Shown: piece by piece, positions 29,667 to 38,735 of the stretch
Numbering within the stretch: position 1 is the first letter of the stretch
Layout of the letters: each line of letters starts with the position of its first letter
DNA from: Streptomyces sp. RKAG290
GTDB lineage: Bacteria; Actinomycetota; Actinomycetes; Streptomycetales; Streptomycetaceae
Reading direction: 5' to 3'
Assembly: GCF_023701695.1 (NCBI RefSeq)
Contig: NZ_JAJOZC010000001.1
Coordinates: 1,550,001 to 1,614,000 of the forward strand
Length of the DNA: 64,000 bases
Made by a program: the position numbers and the translations under genes
Notes under the pieces: model-generated
What the model was told of the DNA's origin: nothing
The model's input: the letters and a program-made list of their open reading frames with translations, nothing else
Database searches by the model: none

Positions 29667-29852
29667 GTGGCTGCCAACTGCGACGTTTGCGGCAAGGGGC
29701 CGAGCTTCGGCAACAGCATTTCGCACTCGCACCGCCGTACGTCCCGTCGCTGGAATCCCAACATCCAGCGCGTGCGTGCCGTGGTCGGGCGGACGCCGAA
29801 GCGGCTCAACGTCTGCACCTCGTGCATCAAGGCCGGCAAGGTCGCGCGCTGA
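29667..29852 (+). CDS. rpmB: 50S ribosomal protein L28
   Basis: This 61-residue protein ([20 protein letters not shown]) is the zinc-binding form of L28, with CDVC and CTSC cysteine pairs. GTG 29667 follows TTTGGAG. It is divergent from the fakA-like gene. A small hairpin GCCCGA-N6-TCGGGC (29564-29581) lies in its leader about 85 bp upstream, and TATGCT at 29549-29554 is a possible -10. Confidence 0.97.
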   Translation: MAANCDVCGKGPSFGNSISHSHRRTSRRWNPNIQRVRAVVGRTPKRLNVCTSCIKAGKVAR

Positions 29853-29886
29853 CGTTCCCGTCGTAGCGCAGCCTTACCGGTTGCCC

Positions 29887-29920
29887 AAAAAGCCGGTCCA
29901 CCTCGGTGGACCGGCTTTTT
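29887..29920. terminator. Bidirectional terminator between rpmB and thiD
   Basis: A perfect 16-bp stem (arms 29887-29902 and 29905-29920) begins with AAAAA and ends with TTTTT, so it has a U-tract on both strands. It separates convergent rpmB and thiD. Confidence 0.95.
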
Positions 29921-29944
29921 GCTGTGCTCCGGCGGGGGCGGGGC

Positions 29945-30754
29945 TCAGCGGGCGTCCCGCAGCTGCCATCCGTGGTCGACCGGGCCGATGCCCGTGCCCA
30001 GCGGGAAGCCGGCCGCGATCGCGCCGGTGACGTAGGACTTCGCGGCCCGTACCGCTGTGGGCACGTCCTGTCCCCGGGCCAGTCCGCAGGCGATCGCGGA
30101 GGCGAGGGTGCAGCCGGTGCCGTGCGTGTGCCGGTTGTCGTGGCGGGGGGCGCGCAGCCAGTGCTCCTCGGCGCCGTCCGTGAGCAGGTCCACGGGTTCG
30201 CCCGGCAGGTGCCCGCCCTTGATGACGACCCAGCGGGGCCCGTACCCGAGGATCTCGGCTGCCGCCCGGCGCATGCCGGCCTCGTCGGTGACCGTGATGC
30301 CCGTGAGCTGCGCCACTTCGTCGAGGTTCGGGGTCGCCACGGTCGCGACGGGCAGCAGCTTCGTGCGCACGGAGTCCAGCGCCTCGGCGGCGAGCAGCGG
30401 GTCACCGTGCTTGGAGACGCCCACCGGGTCGACGACGGCCGGGGCGTCGGTCGCGGCGAGCAGCGCGGCGACGGTCTCGACGAGCACGGCGGACGACAGC
30501 ATGCCGGTCTTGACCGCGCTGACGCCGATGTCGTCCACGACGCTGCGGTACTGGGCGCGCACCGCCTCCTCGGGCAGTTCCCAGGCGCCCTGCACGCCGA
30601 GTGAGTTCTGGGCGGTGACGGCGGTCAGGACGCTCATGCCGTGCACACCGAGTGCCAGCATCGTCTTGAGGTCGGCCTGGATGCCCGCCCCGCCGCCGGA
30701 GTCGGATCCGGCGACGGTGAGGACACGGGGAGGCACGGCGGTGGGTATGGGCAT
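29945..30754 (-). CDS. thiD: Hydroxymethylpyrimidine (phosphate) kinase ThiD
   Basis: This 269-residue ribokinase-fold enzyme phosphorylates HMP and HMP-P in thiamine synthesis. Motifs: [57 protein letters not shown] and the anion hole [16 protein letters not shown] start at ATG 30754 ([18 protein letters not shown]); a TTG at 30763 is in frame but nearly touches the thiL stop. It directly follows thiL. Confidence 0.94.
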   Translation of the reverse strand: MPIPTAVPPRVLTVAGSDSGGGAGIQADLKTMLALGVHGMSVLTAVTAQNSLGVQGAWELPEEAVRAQYRSVVDDIGVSAVKTGMLSSAVLVETVAALLAATDAPAVVDPVGVSKHGDPLLAAEALDSVRTKLLPVATVATPNLDEVAQLTGITVTDEAGMRRAAAEILGYGPRWVVIKGGHLPGEPVDLLTDGAEEHWLRAPRHDNRHTHGTGCTLASAIACGLARGQDVPTAVRAAKSYVTGAIAAGFPLGTGIGPVDHGWQLRDAR

Positions 30755-30764
30755 GCGCCGCAAT

Positions 30765-31735
30765 CTACTGGGCGTCCTCGATGTCCCCGAAATGGTCCCA
30801 GCCGCTCTTGCTGGTCCAGGGCGCGCCGTCGACCGTCACCTGGGGCAGCGCGGAGGGTTGAGGACCTCGCCGATCACCTTCCAGCGGGCCGGCAGCTTCA
30901 CGTCCGGCGGGAACGTCGCGACGATCGCGTGGTCCTCTCCCCCGGTGAGCACCCACTGGAGGGGGTCCACGCCGACGGCCTGCCCGATGTCGGACATCTG
31001 GGACGGGATGTCGATGCGCCCGGACTGCAGGTCGATCCGGACCTTGCTCGCCTCGGCGATGTGCCCGAGGTCGGCGACGAGCCCGTCGCTGACGTCGGTC
31101 ATGGCGGTGGCGCCGAGCCCGGCGGCTGCGGGGCCGGCGTGGTACGGCGGTTCGGGGCGCCGGTGGGCCTCCACGAAGGCGCGGGGCGAGCGGAAGCCGC
31201 GGGACAGCACGGCGTACCCGGCGGCGGACCAGCCGAGCCAGCCGGTGACGGCGACGACGTCGCCGGGCTGGGCGCCTGACCTGGTGACGGGTTCGTGGTT
31301 GCGCAGATCGCCGAGTGCGGTGATCGCGACGGTGATGGTGTCGCCGCGGACCACATCGCCGCCGACCACGGCCGCCCCCGCGACCTGGCACTCGTCACGG
31401 ATGCCGTCCATGAGCTCCCCGGCCCAGGTCACCGGGAGTTCGGCGGGGACGACGAGACCGAGGAGCAGCGCGGTGGGCACGGCTCCCATGGCGGCGATGT
31501 CGGCGAGGTTCTGTGCGGCGGCCTTGCGTCCGACGTCGTACGCCGTCGACCAGTCACGCCGGAAGTGGCGCCCCTCCAGCAGGATGTCGGTGCTGGCCAC
31601 GACCCTGCGGTCGGGGGCGGTCACGACCGCCGCGTCGTCCCCCGGCCCCAGCCGTACCGCCGGAGTGGTGGTGAGCCGGGACGTCAGTTCCCTGATGAGC
31701 CCGAACTCCCCCAACTCGCCCACGGTTCCCTTCAC
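30765..31735 (-). CDS. thiL: Thiamine-monophosphate kinase ThiL, with an apparent one-base deletion near the 3' end
   Basis: ThiL converts thiamine phosphate to thiamine diphosphate, the active cofactor. The main frame (GTG 31735, [20 protein letters not shown]) carries [45 protein letters not shown] and [17 protein letters not shown]. It runs to VIGEVLNP and then reads PRCPR and stops. A different frame continues [20 protein letters not shown] to the stop at 30765, the normal ThiL C-terminus. One base missing near 30856 explains both, giving about 323 residues. Since the reaction is central, a sequencing error is more likely than gene loss. Confidence 0.92.
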
Positions 31736-32051
31736 CGAGTCTCACCCCTCATCTATCGCGCCGGACGGGCGTCCGGCCTGCTTCAGCGGCCTGACGCCCG
31801 GACCGTGGACCGGCCCCCGGGGGCGGTCCGTCCTGGTGGTCACGTGCATGCCTGTCCCCCGTCTGCACCGCTGAGCTTGCGGTCGCGGGCCGTCACTGCT
31901 GTCGGTACTGTCAAGAGATACGTCAACTTGTGTGTTCTGTACGCCACGCTGTGGGCGTGATCCGGCCCGCAGGTCTCCCCGCGGCCCGCGGCAACGCGAT
32001 ACCGTGGCGTCCCTTTCCCCACATGATCCTCGTGGCCGCCCTGGAGGTTCC
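31736..32051. other. Divergent intergenic region between thiL and the Lrp-like gene
   Basis: This 316-bp gap has no gene. TTGAC-type hexamers occur on the minus strand around 31912-31930, facing thiL, without a convincing -10. A GC-rich near-palindrome (about 31804-31830) may form a hairpin. No riboswitch was recognised upstream of thiL; in particular I see no THI element. Confidence 0.45.
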
Positions 32052-32285
32052 GTGGTACAGGCGTACATCCTTATTCAGACCGAGGTGGGCAAGGCGTCGA
32101 CCGTCGCCGAGACCATCGCAAAGATCCCGGGAGTGATCCAGGCAGAGGACGTCACAGGTCCCTACGACGTGATCGTGCGTGCTCAGGCCGACACGGTCGA
32201 TGAACTCGGACGCATGGTGGTGGCCAAGGTTCAGCAGGTGGACGGCATCACCCGAACCCTGACCTGCCCGGTCGTTCACCTGTAA
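32052..32285 (+). CDS. Stand-alone Lrp/AsnC ligand-binding (RAM) domain protein
   Basis: This 77-residue protein is a single ACT-like RAM domain (MVQAYILIQTEVGKASTVAE, IPGVIQAEDVTGPYDVIVRA, CPVVHL) without a DNA-binding domain. Such proteins bind amino acids and may form mixed oligomers with full Lrp regulators. GTG 32052 follows CTGGAGG. It lies 19 bp upstream of the DUF3515 lipoprotein gene. Confidence 0.88.
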   Translation: MVQAYILIQTEVGKASTVAETIAKIPGVIQAEDVTGPYDVIVRAQADTVDELGRMVVAKVQQVDGITRTLTCPVVHL

Positions 32286-32304
32286 CCCCGTCTACGCTGG
32301 GCCG

Positions 32305-32792
32305 GTGACGACTTCCTGCCGCCGGCTCCTCCGTCCCGTGTTCCTCGGTCCGTCCGCTGCCCTGGTGCTCATGGCCGCGGCGGGCTGCTCCTCGACGGAC
32401 GCCACGGCATCGGTCACGGTTCCCACCCCGTCCTCGGAAGCCGCAGCCTACTGCCGTGCGTTGCACAAGGAGCTGCCGAATGCCGTCGCCGGTCAGAAGC
32501 GCAGTGATCCCGGGCCCGGCTCGGACCTGACCGCCGGGTGGGGGGACGGGGCGATCGTACTGCGCTGCGGTGTCCCGCGCCCCGCGAAGATGGACGACGC
32601 CCAGTCGAAGGCGATCAGCGCGAGCGGCGTCAAGTGGATGCTGGAGCAGCGGGAGGGCGAGGGGCCGCGCTTCACGACCACCTTCCGCAAGGCGTACGTC
32701 GAGGTGACGTTCTCGGCGGCGTACGCGCATGACGTGAGCCCGCTGGCGGCCTTCGCCCGGCGGTCAGGAAGACGATTCCCAGCAGCCTGTAG
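32305..32792 (+). CDS. DUF3515-type lipoprotein, with an apparent one-base deletion near the 3' end
   Basis: This protein of about 162 residues has a lipoprotein signal (LVLMAAAGCSS, cysteine at residue 28) and the conserved core AYCRALHKELPNAVAGQKR, WGDGAIVLRCGVPRP, VKWMLEQREGEGPRFTTTFR. In the given frame it reads through AAFARRSGRR far into antisense sequence. One inserted base near 32757 restores AAFAPAVRKTIPSSL and the stop at 32790-32792, the expected family end. GTG 32305 has TACGCT 6 nt upstream and no ribosome site, so the transcript may be leaderless. The function of the family is not known to me. Confidence 0.82.
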
Positions 32793-32838
32793 GGCGTGTG
32801 CTCCCGTGCGGAGCACACGCCCCGGCCTTCGGTCCGGG

Positions 32839-33995
32839 TCAGCGCAGGCCGGTCGGCCGGTTCAACGCCGCCTGGATGAGCCGGTCCACCAGCTGCGGGT
32901 AGTTGACGCCGCTCTCCTGCCACATCCGCGGGAACATGGAGATCGGGGTGAAGCCCGGCAGGGTGTTGATCTCGTTGATGACGAAGCCGCCGTCCTCGGT
33001 GAGGAAGAAGTCGGCGCGCACCAGCCCCTCGCAGGAGGCCGCCTCGAAGGCGTCGACCGCGAGCCGCTGGACCTCGGCGGTCTGCTCGTCGGTGAGCGGG
33101 GCGGGCACGATCCCGGACGCCGCGTCGATGTACTTGGCCTCGAAGTCGTAGAAGTCGTGCGAGGTGACCGGCGGGATCTCGGCCGGCGCGCTGGCGCGCG
33201 GTCCGTCCTCGAACTCCAGCACCCCGCACTCGATCTCGCGGCCCCGCAGCAGCGACTCGACCAGGAACTTGGGGTCGTGGCGGCGGGCCTCCTCGATCGC
33301 CTCGTCGAGGCCGGAGACGTCGTCGACCTTGGTGATGCCGATCGACGAGCCGGCCCGGGCGGGCTTGATGAAGAGGGGCCAGCCGTGCTCGCCGGCGAAG
33401 GCGACGATGCGTTTGCGGGCGGCCTGGGGTCGTTGTCCCACTCACGGGGGCGCACCACCACGTACGGCCCGACGGGCAGTCCGAAGGAGGTGAAGACCCG
33501 CTTCATGTACTCCTTGTCCTGGCCGACCGCCGAGGCGAGGACGCCGGCGCCGACGTACGGGACTCCGGAGAGCTCCAGGAGGCCCTGGAGCGTGCCGTCC
33601 TCACCGTAGGGGCCGTGCAGGACGGGGAAGACGACGTCGACCTCGCCGAGCGCCTTGGGGACCGAGCCCGGTTCGCTGTAGACCACTTCACGGCTGCCCG
33701 GGTCGACGGAGAGCACAACGGCGCCCTCGTCGGACTCGGCCAGCTGGGACACGTCCGGCATCTTCCGGTCCGTGATGGCCATGCGGTCGGGTTCGTCGGC
33801 GGTGAGCGCCCAGCGGCCGTCCGTCGTGATGCCGATCGGCAGGACGTCGTACTTGGTCCGGTCGATGGCGTTCAGGACGGCACCGGCCGTGACGACCGAA
33901 ATTCCGTGTTCGGAGCTGCGGCCGCCGAACACGACGGCCACACGCGGCTTGCGGAGCTGCTGCTCCGTGCTCTGGGGGAGGTTCTCGCTGCTCAT
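32839..33995 (-). CDS. ddl: D-alanine--D-alanine ligase, with an apparent one-base deletion
   Basis: Ddl makes D-Ala-D-Ala for peptidoglycan and is normally essential. The N-terminal frame (ATG 33995) has VAVVFGGRSSEHGISVVTAG, VFPVLHGPYGEDGTLQGLLE and PYVGAGVLASAVGQDKEYMK, and runs to PREWDNDP. The rest is in another frame: QAARKRIVAFAGEHGWPLFI, KPARAGSSIGITKVDD, RADFFLTEDGGFVINEINTL and PGFTPISMFP. One base missing in the G run at 33426-33429 rejoins NDP to QAARKRIV, giving 385 residues. An essential enzyme broken at a homopolymer strongly suggests sequencing error. Confidence 0.93.
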
Positions 33996-34076
33996 ATCGC
34001 GATGAGCGTACCTGCTGGTACGGGTCGCGTCAGCGTGGCCGGGGCCGCCCGGGCCCGGTCCGGGGGCCGAACGGGG

Positions 34077-35087
34077 TCAGTGCCGCTCTGCCTTGGCGCT
34101 GCGCGACATCAGTTCCTTGAGCGCGACCATCGGCGGCTTGCCCTCGTGGACGATGCCGACGACCGTCTCGGTGAGGGGCATGTCGACCCCGTGCCGGCGG
34201 GCCAGGTCGAGCACCGATTCGCAGGACTTGACGCCCTCGGCGGTCTGCTTGGTGACCGCGATGGTCTCCTCCAGCGTCATGCCCCGGCCGAGGTTGGTGC
34301 CGAAGGTGTGGTTGCGCGAGAGCGGCGACGAGCAGGTCGCCACCAGGTCGCCGAGTCCGGCCAGTCCGGAGAAGGTCAGCGGGTCGGCGCCCATGGCCAG
34401 GCCCAGCCGGGTGGTCTCGGCGAGGCCGCGGGTGATGAGCGAGCCCTTGGCGTTGTCGCCGAGTCCCATGCCGTCGGCGATGCCGACGGCCAGCCCGATG
34501 ACGTTCTTGACGGCGCCGCCGAGTTCACAGCCGACCACGTCGGTGTTGGTGTACGGGCGGAAGTACGGGGTGTGGCAGGCGGCCTGGAGGCGGCGGGCGA
34601 CGGACTCGTCCTGGCAGGCGACGACGGCCGCGGCGGGGCGGCGTTCGGCGATCTCCTTGGCGAGGTTGGGTCCGGTGATGACGGCGATGCGGTCGGCGGG
34701 GACCTCGGTGACGTCCTCGATGACCTCGCTCATCCGCTTGGCGGTGCCCAGTTCGACGCCCTTCATCAGGGAGACCAGCACCGTCTGCGGCTCCAGGTGC
34801 GGGGCCCAGTCGGCCAGGTTGGCGCGCAGCGTCTGGGAGGGCACGACGAGAACGGCGAAGTCGGCGCCGCGCAGCGCCTCGGCGGCGTCGGTCGTGGCCC
34901 GGATGGACGCGGGGAGCTCGATGCCCGGCAGGTAGTCGGGGTTGGTACGGGTCGTGTTGATGGCCTGTGCGACCTCGGCGCGGCGTCCCCAGAGGGTGAC
35001 CTCGCAGCCCGCGTCGGCGAGGACCATGCCGAAGGCCGTACCCCATGAGCCGGTTCCGAAGACGGCTGCTTTTACGGGGTGCGTCAC
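34077..35087 (-). CDS. gpsA: Glycerol-3-phosphate dehydrogenase [NAD(P)+]
   Basis: This 336-residue enzyme makes sn-glycerol-3-phosphate for phospholipid synthesis. The Rossmann motif AVFGTGSWGTAFGMVLADAG, the NHLAKE-like ITGPNLAKEIAERRPAA and the catalytic-lysine region GGAVKNVIGLAVGIADGMGL are intact. GTG 35087 has GGAGAGGG upstream and overlaps the plsC stop (GTGA), so the first two steps of phospholipid synthesis are translationally coupled. Confidence 0.96.
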   Translation of the reverse strand: MTHPVKAAVFGTGSWGTAFGMVLADAGCEVTLWGRRAEVAQAINTTRTNPDYLPGIELPASIRATTDAAEALRGADFAVLVVPSQTLRANLADWAPHLEPQTVLVSLMKGVELGTAKRMSEVIEDVTEVPADRIAVITGPNLAKEIAERRPAAAVVACQDESVARRLQAACHTPYFRPYTNTDVVGCELGGAVKNVIGLAVGIADGMGLGDNAKGSLITRGLAETTRLGLAMGADPLTFSGLAGLGDLVATCSSPLSRNHTFGTNLGRGMTLEETIAVTKQTAEGVKSCESVLDLARRHGVDMPLTETVVGIVHEGKPPMVALKELMSRSAKAERH

Positions 35088-35836
35088 TTGGGTCCCTCTC
35101 CTTCGGCCTTGCGCCGCTGTTCGGCACGGGCCCTGCGGTGGTCGTAGAGCTGGGCGGGGGGCTGCTGCCCGCGTACGTCCGCCAGCTGTTCGGTGATGGC
35201 GAGCATGATGGCCTCGGTCGCCTCGCGCAGGACCTCGGGCGTCGGCTCCTTGTCGTAGAACCGGGAGAGGTCGACGGGCGGACCTGCCTGGACCTGCAGG
35301 GTCTTGCGGGGGAAGAGGCGCAGCTTGTTGTCCGTGGCGTAGGGCGGCATCGCCAGGTTGGCGCCCCACTGGGCGACGGGAATGACCGGGGCCCTGGTCA
35401 TCAACGCGACGCGGGCCGCGCCGGTCTTGCCGCCCATCGGCCACATCTCGGGGTCACGGGTGAGGGTGCCCTCCGGATAGAAGGCCACGCATTCGCCGCG
35501 CTCGATGGCGTCGACGGCGGCCCGGAAGGCGTCCAGCGCGTTGGTGGTCTCGCGGTACACGGGAATCTGGCCGGTGCCACGCAGCATCATTCCGACAAAG
35601 GGGGTCTTGAAGAGGCCCGCCTTCGCAAGGAGCCGCGGCACCCGTCCGGTGTTGTACTGGAAGTGCCCGTACGAAAGAGGGTCAAGATACGAGTTGTGAT
35701 TGACCGCCGTGATAAAACCGCCGTCGGCCGGAATGTGTTCCATTCCCCGCCAGTCGCGCTTGAACAGAACCACAAGCGGCGGTTTTGCGATGACCGCTGC
35801 CAAGCGGTACCAGAAGCCGATTCTGCGGCGGGACAC
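35084..35836 (-). CDS. plsC: 1-acylglycerol-3-phosphate O-acyltransferase (PlsC family)
   Basis: This 250-residue membrane-associated acyltransferase makes phosphatidic acid. The HX4D motif is NHNSYLDP, the second acidic motif is FYPEGTLTRDP and the PxxR-like region is RAPVIPVAQWG. GTG 35836 has AAGGAAGG 8 nt upstream. The start of the protein (RRRIGFWYRLAAVIAKPPLV) is the usual weakly hydrophobic anchor. It is the first gene of plsC-gpsA. Confidence 0.93.
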   Translation of the reverse strand: MSRRRIGFWYRLAAVIAKPPLVVLFKRDWRGMEHIPADGGFITAVNHNSYLDPLSYGHFQYNTGRVPRLLAKAGLFKTPFVGMMLRGTGQIPVYRETTNALDAFRAAVDAIERGECVAFYPEGTLTRDPEMWPMGGKTGAARVALMTRAPVIPVAQWGANLAMPPYATDNKLRLFPRKTLQVQAGPPVDLSRFYDKEPTPEVLREATEAIMLAITEQLADVRGQQPPAQLYDHRRARAEQRRKAEGEGPK

Positions 35837-35995
35837 CCGGACACCTTCCTTTATGGACCTGACGTGGGAGCTGTGCATCCTGACTACCGACGGTCAAGTC
35901 TCGCCCCAGGCCCCTGCTCTGTCGAGAACACCGTACGCCTCGGCTTCGAGGCCGACCCTCCGGGTTGTCACACCGGCAGGCGAGAATAGGCGGCC

Positions 35996-36679
35996 ATGCG
36001 CATCGAGGGGGAGACCGCCACGAACACCGACCCGACCGGCCGCTGGTCCCTGGTCGTCCCGTTGAAGCCCCTGGCGCGGGCCAAGAGCAGGCTGGTGCCC
36101 GCGTCGGGCGCCCTGTTGCGGCCGCGGCTGGCCCTGGCGTTCGCCCAGGACACCGTGTACGCCGCGCTGGCCTGCCGGGCGGTGGCCGATGTGGTGGTCG
36201 TCACGGACGACACGGCGGCCGGTTCCGCGCTGTCGGCGCTCGGGGCCCGCGTCGTGGCCGACTTCCCGGCCGCCGGGCTCAACGCCGCCCTCGCACACGG
36301 TGAGCGTGCGGTCCGGGCGATCCGTCCCGGGGCGGCCGTCGCCGCGCTCAACGCCGATCTACCCGCACTGCGCCCGGCGGAATTGGTCCGGGTGCTCGAT
36401 TCCTGTGCCGCTTTTCCCCGCGCATTTGTGACCGACGCGGCGGGAATCGGAACGACATTGCTGTCGGCTGGGCCAGGAGTGGAATTGCGGCCCGCTTTCG
36501 GGGGCCGGTCGCGGGCCCGCCACCTCGCGTCCGGCGCCGTGGAAATCGCACTGCCCGGCATCGATTCGGTCCGCCAGGACGTGGACACCGGCGACGATCT
36601 GCGGGCCGCGCTGGCCCTGGGCGTGGGGCCGTACACGGCGGGGCGCTGGGCCGCCGGGGTCCCCGCGATGGACCGATAG
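35996..36679 (+). CDS. cofC: 2-phospho-L-lactate/phosphoenolpyruvate guanylyltransferase (CofC/FbiD)
   Basis: This 227-residue enzyme makes the guanylylated precursor of coenzyme F420. Motifs: VVPLKPLARAKSRL near the N-terminus, VADVVVVTDDTAAG, ALNADLPALRPAELVRVL, TDAAGIGTTLLSAGPGVELR and DVDTGDDLRAAL, all typical of CofC. The start ATG 35996 has no clear ribosome site. It is divergent from plsC and 10 bp upstream of a small gene. Other F420 genes are not in the window. Confidence 0.92.
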   Translation: MRIEGETATNTDPTGRWSLVVPLKPLARAKSRLVPASGALLRPRLALAFAQDTVYAALACRAVADVVVVTDDTAAGSALSALGARVVADFPAAGLNAALAHGERAVRAIRPGAAVAALNADLPALRPAELVRVLDSCAAFPRAFVTDAAGIGTTLLSAGPGVELRPAFGGRSRARHLASGAVEIALPGIDSVRQDVDTGDDLRAALALGVGPYTAGRWAAGVPAMDR

Positions 36680-36689
36680 GCTGCCGTTC

Positions 36690-36893
36690 ATGCAGGCGAC
36701 CTCGTACACGTACGACCCCGAGACCCGCACCGGCAGCGTGCTGCTCGACGACGGCACCCCGGTGGACTTCGACGCCCCGGCCTTCGACGCCGGCGGCCTG
36801 CGGCTGCTGCGTCCGGGGCAGCGGGTGCGGATCGAAGGGGACGGCGAGGGTGCCGGGCTGCGGATCACCCTGGTGACGCTGCAGACCTTCTGA
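36690..36893 (+). CDS. Small conserved protein, probably OB/cold-shock-like fold
   Basis: This 67-residue protein (MQATSYTYDPETRTGSVLLD, RLLRPGQRVRIEGDGEG, LRITLVTLQTF) has the short beta-strand pattern of a small nucleic-acid-binding barrel, and resembles small hypothetical proteins of other Streptomyces. It lies 10 bp after cofC and is probably co-transcribed. No function can be assigned; the fold is inferred from strand pattern only. Confidence 0.75.
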   Translation: MQATSYTYDPETRTGSVLLDDGTPVDFDAPAFDAGGLRLLRPGQRVRIEGDGEGAGLRITLVTLQTF

Positions 36894-36921
36894 GCGCCGC
36901 GGCAGCCCCTGAACAGCCCGC

Positions 36922-36950
36922 GGGCCGGGCCCCTGAGGGGAGCCCGGCCC
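36922..36950. terminator. Bidirectional hairpin between the cofC unit and hupS
   Basis: Nine-base arms GGGCCGGGC (36922-36930) and GCCCGGCCC (36942-36950), with further CCC/GGG pairing inside, lie between convergent genes. There is no U-tract, as is common in Streptomyces terminators. Confidence 0.65.
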
Positions 36951-36983
36951 GGCGCGTGTGAGGAAGCCCTGTGCTGCTCGGTC

Positions 36984-37661
36984 TCACTTCTTGCGTGCAG
37001 TGGCCTTCTTGGCCGTGGTCTTGCGCGCCGTGGTCTTCTTCGCGGGCGCCTTCTTCGCCGTGGTCTTCTTGGCGGGCGCGGTCTTGCTGGCGACGGCCTT
37101 CTTGGCGGTCGTCGTCTTCTTCGCCGCCGCGGGGGTCGCCTTCTTGGCGGTGGCCGTGGTCTTCTTCGCCGCCGCGGACGTCTTCTTCGCGGGGGTCGCC
37201 TTCTTGGCGGTGGCCGTGGTCTTCTTCGCCGCTGCCACGGTCTTCTTGGCGATGGCCTTCTTCGCCACGGCCTTCTTGGCGGTGGCCTTCTTGGCGGCCG
37301 CCTTGGCCGTCGTACGGGTGGAAGATCCGCCCGAGAGGCTGCCCTTGGGCGCCTTCTTCACGGCCACGTCGTTCTTGGGGAGCTTCTTCGAGCCGCTCAC
37401 CAGGTCCTTGAAGCCCTGTCCCGCACGGAAACGGGGCACGGAGGTCTTCTTGACCCGTACGCGCTCACCCGTCTGCGGGTTGCGGGCGTAGCGGGCGGGG
37501 CGGTCGACCTTCTCGAACGAGCCGAAGCCGGTGACCGAAACGCGGTCACCTGCGACAACTGCACGAACGACCGCGTCGAGCACCGCGTCGACGGCGTCCG
37601 CGGCCTGCTGGCGGCCGCCGACCTTGTCGGCAATCGCTTCTACGAGCTGTGCCTTGTTCAC
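36984..37661 (-). CDS. hupS: Histone-like HU protein HupS with a lysine/alanine tail
   Basis: This 225-residue protein has an N-terminal HU domain (MNKAQLVEAIADKVGGRQQA, TGFGSFEKVDRPARYARNPQ, TGERVRVKKTSVPRFRAGQG) and a tail of about 125 residues made of KKATA/KKTTA repeats, like H1 histones. It matches the Streptomyces sporulation-associated HupS. GTG 37661 follows GAAGGGGAAG. Within the tail a 60-bp unit is repeated directly (at least 44 identical bases at 37129-37172 and 37189-37232). Confidence 0.95.
   Translation of the reverse strand: MNKAQLVEAIADKVGGRQQAADAVDAVLDAVVRAVVAGDRVSVTGFGSFEKVDRPARYARNPQTGERVRVKKTSVPRFRAGQGFKDLVSGSKKLPKNDVAVKKAPKGSLSGGSSTRTTAKAAAKKATAKKAVAKKAIAKKTVAAAKKTTATAKKATPAKKTSAAAKKTTATAKKATPAAAKKTTTAKKAVASKTAPAKKTTAKKAPAKKTTARKTTAKKATARKK
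37129..37232. repeat. 60-bp-period direct repeat in the hupS tail
   Basis: Bases 37129-37172 and 37189-37232 are identical and spaced by 60 bp. They encode two copies of a KKTTATAKKATP segment. Such repeats could expand or contract by slippage. Confidence 0.85.
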
Positions 37662-37804
37662 GTCTTCCCCTTCGGAGACATAGCCAGAACGAAACTGTTC
37701 AAGCTTTTTCGCACGTTAGGCAGATATATACCGCAAATCAAACACGAAACGGGCTAATCACCCTAGTGCCGCAACGAAGTCGACCGCTGCGCTGTTCCGC
37801 AGAG

Positions 37805-38032
37805 TCAGTCACCTTCGGGGAATCGGCCCTCATCGAGGTCCTTCATCAACCGGTCCAGACGCCTTGCTGCATCTGGGAGATCGTGCTTCGCCGCTGCCGT
37901 GACGACCAGCAGCTTCCGGTTCAGCGCCATCCGTACGCCCTCCGGGACTTGCAGTGCACGCACTCGTGAGTGCGCTTCCTTCAATCGGTCGGCGACTTGG
38001 CCGTAAAGCTTGAGTTGGCTGTCGCGTTCCAT
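37805..38032 (-). CDS. Small conserved helical protein of unknown function
   Basis: This 75-residue protein (MERDSQLKLYGQVADRLKEA, RVRALQVPEGVRMALNRKLL, AARRLDRLMKDLDEGRFPEG) is charged and helical. I chose ATG 38032 because the upstream in-frame extension to 38083 is not protein-like; the ribosome site is weak. It lies between leuCD and hupS and resembles small Streptomyces proteins of unknown role. Confidence 0.75.
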   Translation of the reverse strand: MERDSQLKLYGQVADRLKEAHSRVRALQVPEGVRMALNRKLLVVTAAAKHDLPDAARRLDRLMKDLDEGRFPEGD

Positions 38033-38086
38033 GCACCGATTGTGCCATCTGGGGCGAGTTGTCGCCCGACGGGGTCTCAACAAGCG

Positions 38087-38120
38087 ACTGCGCCCCCTAC
38101 CAGAAGGCAGGGGGCGCAGT
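38087..38120 (-). terminator. Terminator of the leuC-leuD operon
   Basis: A perfect 12-bp stem (ACTGCGCCCCCT at 38087-38098, AGGGGGCGCAGT at 38109-38120) with a 10-nt loop lies 16 bp downstream of the leuD stop. Confidence 0.85.
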
Positions 38121-38136
38121 ACTGGAAAAGCGCTGC

Positions 38137-38730
38137 TCAGGCGTTAATTGTACGTGGCTTGTGGGCCGGCCTGGTCGCCTCGTAAGAAGCGATGTCCGCT
38201 TCGTTCTGCAGGGTGAGGCTGATGTCATCCAGCCCGTTCAGCAGCCGCCAGCGGGCGTTCTCGTCGAGTTCGAAGTCGGCGGTGATGCCCTCGGCGAGGA
38301 CCTGCCGCTTCTCCAGGTCGACGGTGATCTCGGCCGTCGGGTCGGCCTCGGTCAGCTCCCACAGGGCGTCGATGACCGGCTGGTCGAGGACCACGGTCAA
38401 CAGCCCGTTCTTCAGCGAGTTACCGCGGAAGATGTCGGCGAACCTGGCCGAGATCACGGCCTTGAAGCCGTAGTTCTGCAGGGCCCAGACGGCGTGCTCG
38501 CGGGACGATCCGGTGCCGAAGTCGGGGCCGGCCACCAGTACCGAGGCGCCCTTGCGCTCGGGGCGGTTGAGGACGAAGTTCTCGTCCTTGCGCCAGGCCT
38601 CGAAGAGCCCGTCCTCGAAGCCGTCCCGGGTGACCTTCTTCAGCCAGTGGGCGGGGATGATCTGGTCGGTGTCGACGTTGCTGCGGCGCAGCGGGACGGC
38701 CCGGCCGGTGTGTGCGGTGAAAGCTTCCAT
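38137..38730 (-). CDS. leuD: 3-isopropylmalate dehydratase small subunit
   Basis: This 197-residue subunit completes isopropylmalate isomerase with LeuC in leucine synthesis. It begins [20 protein letters not shown] and contains [29 protein letters not shown] and [15 protein letters not shown], all characteristic. It lies 5 bp after leuC. Confidence 0.97.
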   Translation of the reverse strand: MEAFTAHTGRAVPLRRSNVDTDQIIPAHWLKKVTRDGFEDGLFEAWRKDENFVLNRPERKGASVLVAGPDFGTGSSREHAVWALQNYGFKAVISARFADIFRGNSLKNGLLTVVLDQPVIDALWELTEADPTAEITVDLEKRQVLAEGITADFELDENARWRLLNGLDDISLTLQNEADIASYEATRPAHKPRTINA

Positions 38731-38735
38731 GATTC

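Noticed and set aside
31736..32051. TPP riboswitch upstream of thiL
   Set aside because: No THI-element motifs were recognised in the gap.
32305..33609. A 434-residue fusion of DUF3515 and downstream sequence
   Set aside because: The second part is antisense to ddl and arises from a lost stop codon after a one-base deletion.
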